A stretch of 24,585 nucleotides of DNA from JAJYIV01 sp964616135 (GTDB lineage Bacteria; Patescibacteriota; Patescibacteriia; UBA9934; GWF2-40-263). Below, piece after piece: positions 20,799 to 24,585 of this stretch (the stretch's first letter is position 1; every line of letters begins with the position of its first letter). The stretch covers positions 1-24,585 of the forward strand of contig CAZTTQ010000014.1 of assembly GCA_964616135.1 (NCBI GenBank), given 5' to 3'. The position numbers and the translations under genes were made by a program. The notes beneath the pieces were generated by a model. The model worked only from the letters and a program-made list of their open reading frames with translations, had not been told where the DNA came from and made no database searches.

Positions 20799-21737
20799 TC
20801 AGGGCGCACCGTAAGCGTCCATCAGTTCCGCCCCAAGCTGACGCAAGTAGGCGGCGCCCGCGCCGCCGTCCAGGTCGCGCTCCAAGAACGCGGGCAGCGG
20901 TTCGTCCTGGAAACGCGCGGAGGCAATGCCCCAGGCAACGGCGGCCACGGAATCCGTGTCTCCGCCCCAACGAATCGCCCGGAACAGCATGTCTGTCAGG
21001 GACGTCTGGTGCGCGACGAGATCCGCGACCGCGTGGACGGTCGTGACGGCCAACGTGCTCAACGGCCAGTGCGTCTCAGACGGACGCTCCACGACCGGTC
21101 CGCCATCCCACCGCCGCCGGAACACGCCGTCATACACGTGCACGTCCTCCGGCGGCAGGTGTTCCAGACAATAGGCCAGCACGCCCGCCATGTTTCCCGG
21201 TTCGTACAAGGCGTAGTGGGCCATGAGGGCGACCGCGCGGGCGCTGAACCGCCCTTCGGACGTGTCGTGGGTGATCCGCGCCTGCCGCGTAGCCATTTCC
21301 AGGACGTGAGACACCTTCGGCAGAACGCCGAACGGCACGGCGCGCATGGCGGCGCCGTTCTTTGCAGACGGCGGGCCGAGGCAGTCCAGGAAATCCACGC
21401 CGTCCGTAGCCTTCTCCAGGACAGCCTGGAGGCCACGGGAGTACCCGACGCGCCGGCCGCCGCGGGCGAATTCGGCCACGTACGCGTCGGCGAAATCGAC
21501 GTCCTCCGCCGACGTCCCCAGCCGGATCAGAACCCGCGCATTCGCGCAGGACATCTCCGTGTCGTCCGTGTAGAACCCCGCCCGGTGAGCCGTATGCGTC
21601 GGATGGGAAACGTACCGGGAGAAGTCCCCGCAGGCGCAGTACACGTCCGCGTGCTTTTGGGGATGCACGAACTCGCACGCCATCGCGTACGCGTCCGCCA
21701 TGCCCATGTACAACAACAATCCGTCGTGGCGCCGCAT
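20799..21737 (-). CDS. ADP-ribosylglycohydrolase family protein
   Basis: This 312-residue protein has the ARH/DraG fold signatures. YTDDTEM (56-62) supplies metal-binding Thr/Asp residues, AKNGAAMRAVPFG (125-137) resembles the conserved G-x-MR motif, THDT (156-159) follows, and WGGDTDSVAAVAWG (257-270) holds the second Asp pair for the two-magnesium site. Such enzymes remove ADP-ribose from proteins or other acceptors, or cut ADP-ribose-like metabolites. The N-terminus is shortened before the first motif, but all metal-binding motifs are present, so activity is plausible. GGAGG lies four bases before the ATG. It has its own promoter and terminator. No partner ADP-ribosyltransferase is seen in the window. 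Confidence 0.9.
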   Translation of the reverse strand: MRRHDGLLLYMGMADAYAMACEFVHPQKHADVYCACGDFSRYVSHPTHTAHRAGFYTDDTEMSCANARVLIRLGTSAEDVDFADAYVAEFARGGRRVGYSRGLQAVLEKATDGVDFLDCLGPPSAKNGAAMRAVPFGVLPKVSHVLEMATRQARITHDTSEGRFSARAVALMAHYALYEPGNMAGVLAYCLEHLPPEDVHVYDGVFRRRWDGGPVVERPSETHWPLSTLAVTTVHAVADLVAHQTSLTDMLFRAIRWGGDTDSVAAVAWGIASARFQDEPLPAFLERDLDGGAGAAYLRQLGAELMDAYGAP

Positions 21738-21767
21738 CGAACCTCCGAAGAAGAAAGGGCTGCGGGA

Positions 21768-21796
21768 ACGCTAGCGGGAAACCCGCGCCGCGTCAA
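21768..21796 (-). promoter_or_regulatory. Promoter of the ADP-ribosylglycohydrolase gene
   Basis: TTGACG (21791-21796), a 17-bp spacer and TAGCGT (21768-21773) on the minus strand. The bases upstream of the -35 belong to the 24-bp repeat. Confidence 0.6.
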
Positions 21797-21815
21797 TCCT
21801 GGCCCAAAAGAAAAA
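21792..21815. repeat. 24-bp repeat, copy 1 (identical at 22500-22523)
   Basis: The copy starts GTCAATCCTGG and ends CCCAAAAGAAAAA. It is identical to 22500-22523, and the two copies diverge immediately outside. On the minus strand each copy joins the T-run of a terminator to the TTGAC of the next promoter. Confidence 0.9.
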
Positions 21816-21845
21816 GCCGGCCGACCCGAGGAACGGGAAGGCCGG
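21811..21845 (-). terminator. Terminator of the 189-residue gene
   Basis: CCGGCC (21817-21822) pairs with GGCCGG (21840-21845), with an inner CCCG/CGGG stem (21825-21828/21834-21837). On the minus strand it is followed by CTTTTTCTTTT. Confidence 0.8.
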
Positions 21846-21859
21846 AAATACGGGAGTTG

Positions 21860-22429
21860 CTACGACAGCTTCTCAGACGACAGACGCCCGCAGGCCGTGA
21901 CGATCTCGTCCAGGGAGACGTCGACGATCCGCCGAATCTCCTCGTCTCCGCGCTTCCGCACGATCGTCGCGCGCCACTGCGTCGGCGTTATGAGCCCGAC
22001 AGACTGGATGTCCTCCGGCTTCTCGTCCGCGCGCAGGCGGCGGACGACCGTTTCGCGGACGTGCGCGGTAACCCCCGCCAGATCCACCCGTGTCAGGGGA
22101 CGGTGCTGGACCGGATAGAGGTCGGCGACGATCTTGTCCAGAAGCCGAATGAAGTCGACTACTTCTGGCCGGCGGGACCGGAGGGAATCCGCCAGGTCAG
22201 CCAGTTCATGCGCGTTCTTCATGCGGATGAGCGCTTGCTGCCGCCGCTCGAGACTGTGCGCGGCGGCATAGACCCAGGCGGACGTGACGAGCATCATGAA
22301 CGCGAAATCCACCAGACCCGGCGGCGGGGCGACCGAAACGCAGATGCGAGAGATGATGCTTCCCGCGAACGCACCGGCACCGACGAACGACAGGGCAACG
22401 AACCACCGCGAGGGAAAGAACGACGACAT
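21860..22429 (-). CDS. Unknown membrane protein with long cytosolic domain
   Basis: This 189-residue protein is not recognised. Two membrane helices near the N-terminus (about 9-28 and 38-58) are followed by a charged helical stretch (HSLERRQQALIRMKNAHELADLADSLRSRRPEVVDFIRLLDKIVADL). A mixed C-terminal part ends in EKLS. The ATG at 22429 is chosen over a longer frame because GGAGG lies four bases upstream and the protein then begins right before the first helix. It has its own promoter (22476-22504) and terminator, like its two downstream neighbours. Confidence 0.7.
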   Translation of the reverse strand: MSSFFPSRWFVALSFVGAGAFAGSIISRICVSVAPPPGLVDFAFMMLVTSAWVYAAAHSLERRQQALIRMKNAHELADLADSLRSRRPEVVDFIRLLDKIVADLYPVQHRPLTRVDLAGVTAHVRETVVRRLRADEKPEDIQSVGLITPTQWRATIVRKRGDEEIRRIVDVSLDEIVTACGRLSSEKLS

Positions 22430-22475
22430 GAGTCCTCCAGCAAACGTGCGGGAATAGGTCCAAACGAGCCGCCTT

Positions 22476-22504
22476 CTTCTATCACGGACAGACCGCTTTG
22501 TCAA
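22476..22504 (-). promoter_or_regulatory. Promoter of the 189-residue gene
   Basis: TTGACA (22499-22504), a 17-bp spacer and TAGAAG (22476-22481) on the minus strand. The -35 lies in the second copy of the 24-bp repeat. Confidence 0.55.
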
Positions 22505-22523
22505 TCCTGGCCCAAAAGAAAAA
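22500..22523. repeat. 24-bp repeat, copy 2 (identical at 21792-21815)
   Basis: This copy sits between the weak rplU terminator hairpin (CGCC/GGCG, 22528-22539) and the -10 of the next gene, the same place relative to flanking genes as copy 1. Confidence 0.9.
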
Positions 22524-22532
22524 CCGCCGCCC

Positions 22533-22850
22533 TTAGGCGACGATTTTTTCAATCTTCAATGTCGTGGTCGGCTGGTGGTGGCCGACGTTGCGGCGATAGC
22601 GGGACTTGCTCTTGAACTTGATGACGGAAACCTTGTCGCGGCGGCCGTGTTCAACGACGGTCGTGACGACCTTGGCGCCCTTCACGGTCGGCGTGCCGAC
22701 TTTGACGGCGGCGCCTTCTTCCGTGCCGACCATCAACGGGGCGATTTCCAGGGTGGAGCCCTGGGCGGCGGTTTCAATCCATTCGACTTCCAGGACGTCG
22801 CCCTCGCGGACGATGTACTGGTGGCCGCCTTGTTCGATAACAGCGATCAT
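22533..22850 (-). CDS. rplU: 50S ribosomal protein L21
   Basis: This 105-residue large-subunit protein binds 23S rRNA. It starts MIAVIEQGGHQYIVREGDVLEVE, the L21 beginning. The C-terminal VIKFKSKSRYRRNVGHHQPTTTLKIEKI contains the family signature (K-x-K-x-R-Y-x-R-x-x-GHRQ, here GHHQ). The ATG at 22850 is chosen by family alignment; a longer frame upstream covers the leader. rplU is normally followed by rpmA (L27), which is not present here. The leader of about 75 bases has no SD but contains GCGGC-A-GCCGC and can fold, so leader regulation is possible. Confidence 0.97.
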   Translation of the reverse strand: MIAVIEQGGHQYIVREGDVLEVEWIETAAQGSTLEIAPLMVGTEEGAAVKVGTPTVKGAKVVTTVVEHGRRDKVSVIKFKSKSRYRRNVGHHQPTTTLKIEKIVA

Positions 22851-22912
22851 ACGGGTAATTGCACCGCGGCTGCCGCATCCCAAATAGGGAGGGTTTGCCA
22901 GCGATCTATGGC

Positions 22913-23434
22913 TTAATGAGCGGGCCAAGAGTACCCCGGCGGCGTCTGGATGTCAAGCGTCGTCCCCCGCGTAATTCCTTGGCGTTTTACCTCTCCCGCC
23001 CGCAATTCCAGGACCACCGAGGCGTCCGCCTCCGGCAAGACCGTCGTGGGAAATTCCCCCGGAAGCGGGGCCGGAACGTCCTCTGCCAGGTCGACGACGA
23101 CGCCGCCTTCGATCCAGAGCATATCCAACGGGAACCGCATGTCCTTCATCCAAAACGACGGGCGGCCCGGCGCCGGAAAGAGAAAGAGCTTCCCTTCCGT
23201 TTCCGCCATGGAGGGCAGGTAAGAAAGGCCGAGCATGCGCTCGGGATCGTCGTCCGCGATTTCCACGTCATATCGCGTCCCGTTGGGCGTCAGAATCACC
23301 GCGTCGTGGCGCAGGGGCGGGACGGTGATGGAACGTCGCGTGAGCTGGGCGGACAAGAAGATCACGACCAGGACGCCGAAGGCCGCGGCGGCCAGGGCGA
23401 CGGACCGGAGGTTACGTTTGGTGGCGTCGGTCAT
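22913..23434 (-). CDS. Membrane-anchored DUF192 family protein
   Basis: This 173-residue protein has a basic N-terminus and one membrane helix (about 11-29), followed by a DUF192 domain. The domain shows the usual stretches: VEIADDDPERMLGLSYLPSMAETEGKLFLFP, then PSFWMKDMRFPLDMLWI (the conserved WMKNM-x-FPLDILFI motif), then VLELRAGEVKRQGITRGTTL near the end. DUF192 proteins are small beta proteins of unknown function, usually exported or anchored outside the membrane. Its start overlaps the end of the upstream glycosyltransferase gene by 23 bases, so the two are cotranscribed. Confidence 0.92.
   Translation of the reverse strand: MTDATKRNLRSVALAAAAFGVLVVIFLSAQLTRRSITVPPLRHDAVILTPNGTRYDVEIADDDPERMLGLSYLPSMAETEGKLFLFPAPGRPSFWMKDMRFPLDMLWIEGGVVVDLAEDVPAPLPGEFPTTVLPEADASVVLELRAGEVKRQGITRGTTLDIQTPPGYSWPAH
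22928..22956 (-). promoter_or_regulatory. rplU promoter inside the end of the DUF192 gene
   Basis: TTGACA (22951-22956), a 17-bp spacer and TACTCT (22928-22933) on the minus strand. It gives a leader of about 70-75 bases. Confidence 0.75.
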
Positions 23435-24452
23435 AGGCGTCCAGGATAATCACGGCAACCAGCATCAGGAGACCCAACGTGGACAGCGCGACGAGCTTCG
23501 CCCCGCTCTGCAGGAATAACGCGGCGGCGCCGAACGCGGCGGCAACCAGATAGTACGTGACGGCCACGCGGCGCTGGCCCCAACCCAGGTCCAGCAGGCG
23601 GTGGTGCAGGTGCTTGCGGTCCGCCTTGGTAATGTTTTTGAGACCTCCCGCGGACGCGCGGCGCAACACGGCCCACGCGACGTCCAGCAGCGGCACGCCG
23701 ACGACCAATAACGCGGTCGCCAACTTGCCTCCGGAAATGACGGCGAGCGTTCCCAACAAATAGCCGACGAAGGTGCTTCCCCCTTCCCCCAAGAAAATCT
23801 TGGCGGGATGGAAGTTGCGGACCAAAAACCCGAGCGTGGCGCCCAGGGCGATGGACGAAAGGAGAGCGACGTCCGGTTGGAAATACGCGACCGTCAGCGA
23901 CAGGCCGAGCACCATCCCCATCCCGACGGCGGACACGCCGGTGGCCAAGCCGTCCGAGCCGTCCAGGAATTTGGTGGTGTACATGACCACCAGGAGCCAG
24001 GCGAACACCAGCACGTCGGACTGCCACGGTTCTACCACCAGCACGCCGCCAAACGGATTGGTGATCTTGGAGATCTCAATCCCGCCAAACACGGCTGCCA
24101 AGGACGCGCCAATTGGCGCGAGTAACGACAAGTGCGGCGGCAGGTTGTAGCGGTCATCCAAGGCACCGCCGACCATCAGAATAAGACCGCCGACCAGGAA
24201 GCCCAGGTAATGCCAGGGCGAAATGCTGCCGGAGGTCAGCGTGCCGGAACTCCACAACGCCCCGCCGATACAAAGGGCAACGGCAAGATAAATGGCGACG
24301 CCGCCCAACAGCGGCATGGACGCCTGGTGGATTTTACGCTCCCCGGGCCGGTCCAAAAACCCAAAGCGCCGCGCGAGCCGTTCCACGGCAAGTGCGGCGA
24401 AAAAGGCAAGAACGAAGGCCAATCCTCCCCACGCGGCGCGTTCAGAGACCAT
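23412..24452 (-). CDS. WecA/MraY-family phosphoglycosyltransferase
   Basis: This 346-residue membrane enzyme has about 10-11 helices. It belongs to the family that moves a sugar-1-phosphate from a UDP-sugar to undecaprenyl phosphate, the first lipid step of cell-surface glycan synthesis. Motifs: GGALDDRYNLP with the Asp pair D99-D100, KFLDGSDGLATG (161-172), NFHPAKIFLGEGGSTFVGYLLG (213-234) and HLHHRLLDLG (281-290). The usual MGDxGS motif reads LGEGGS, with Glu where Asp is expected. The shape is closer to WecA/TagO than to MraY; the sugar cannot be told. Its -10 lies eight bases before the ATG, suggesting a leaderless mRNA. Confidence 0.9.
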   Translation of the reverse strand: MVSERAAWGGLAFVLAFFAALAVERLARRFGFLDRPGERKIHQASMPLLGGVAIYLAVALCIGGALWSSGTLTSGSISPWHYLGFLVGGLILMVGGALDDRYNLPPHLSLLAPIGASLAAVFGGIEISKITNPFGGVLVVEPWQSDVLVFAWLLVVMYTTKFLDGSDGLATGVSAVGMGMVLGLSLTVAYFQPDVALLSSIALGATLGFLVRNFHPAKIFLGEGGSTFVGYLLGTLAVISGGKLATALLVVGVPLLDVAWAVLRRASAGGLKNITKADRKHLHHRLLDLGWGQRRVAVTYYLVAAAFGAAALFLQSGAKLVALSTLGLLMLVAVIILDAYDRRHQT

Positions 24453-24460
24453 ACTGAATT

Positions 24461-24489
24461 ACTCTACGTGGCAAATCGGCCCAGGACAA
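24461..24489 (-). promoter_or_regulatory. Promoter of the glycosyltransferase-DUF192 unit
   Basis: TTGTCC (24484-24489), a 17-bp spacer and TAGAGT (24461-24466) on the minus strand, eight bases before the ATG at 24452. Confidence 0.6.
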
Positions 24490-24495
24490 GGCTGC

Positions 24496-24585
24496 CTACG
24501 CGCGACGATGGTGCTTCCGTTTCGGCTTGCTGTTGCCGCCGCGCGCATGGACACGATCTTCACGGTCCACGCCGCCATATTCATG
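24496..24585 (-). CDS. C-terminal end of an unknown protein
   Basis: The minus-strand frame is open from the window edge to a TAG at 24496-24498. It gives 29 residues with a very basic, histidine-containing tail (GGNSKPKRKHHRRA). Such tails occur on RNA-binding and other proteins; the fragment is too short to identify. Its position, 43 bases before the glycosyltransferase start, fits a codirectional upstream gene. Confidence 0.5.
   Translation of the reverse strand, partial: HEYGGVDREDRVHARGGNSKPKRKHHRRA

Noticed and set aside
1..24585. CRISPR arrays, insertion sequences, prophage or integrase genes
   Set aside because: No direct-repeat/spacer arrays, transposase motifs, terminal inverted repeats or phage proteins were seen; the 9-bp GTAGAA array is far too short to be CRISPR.

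Overview
The window is about 24.6 kb of GC-rich (roughly 58% by eye), densely packed bacterial chromosome with standard-code genes. The mix of features points to a Candidate Phyla Radiation (Patescibacteria) genome, perhaps Uhrbacteria-like. These features are a short UvrC without its C-terminal helix-hairpin-helix region, a membrane-anchored VirB4/TraC-like ATPase operon, many tiny membrane proteins, a minimal mraZ-rsmH-ftsL cluster, and housekeeping genes with little Shine-Dalgarno (SD) signal. The phylum is inference from gene content; no rRNA is present to settle it.

Layout, left to right. The 3' end of a tRNA-dihydrouridine synthase gene (+) is followed by a small membrane-protein gene with its own promoter and terminator. 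On the minus strand come a PEBP/YbhB-like protein, a hairpin-rich tRNA-like RNA element, tRNA-Gln(CUG), dnaX, and a translationally coupled pair (unknown protein plus VirB4/TraC-like ATPase). These are followed by cysS, a secreted beta-repeat protein and the mraZ-rsmH-ftsL cluster, whose promoter carries four MraZ boxes at exact 10-bp spacing. Next is an AT-richer patch of small unknown genes: a 105-aa protein, and a ribbon-helix-helix-like protein paired with a membrane-anchored protein. Two small paralogue-like membrane proteins and uvrC complete this block.

The most striking region is 14.53-15.94 kb. It holds no credible protein gene. It starts with a DnaA-box sequence and a near-consensus sigma-70 promoter on the + strand, and ends at a strong terminator. 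In between are many perfect or near-perfect hairpins, several capped by GNRA or UUCG tetraloops that are in the right sense only on the + strand. I read it as a gene for a structured non-coding RNA of about 1.37 kb and do not recognise its class.

Beyond it lie a minus-strand pair (small membrane protein and an amino-acid permease) and a plus-strand replication/repair group (dnaB, ybaB, recR). Three single-gene minus-strand units follow, each with its own promoter: an unknown gene, an ADP-ribosylglycohydrolase and an unknown membrane protein. Two of them also have a clear downstream terminator, and the promoter side of two carries an identical 24-bp repeat. The window ends with rplU, a DUF192 protein, a WecA/MraY-family phosphoglycosyltransferase and the tail of another gene.

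Two expression styles coexist. Several housekeeping genes have a -10 element only 6-10 bases before ATG, which predicts leaderless or near-leaderless mRNAs. The accessory genes have strong SD sequences.
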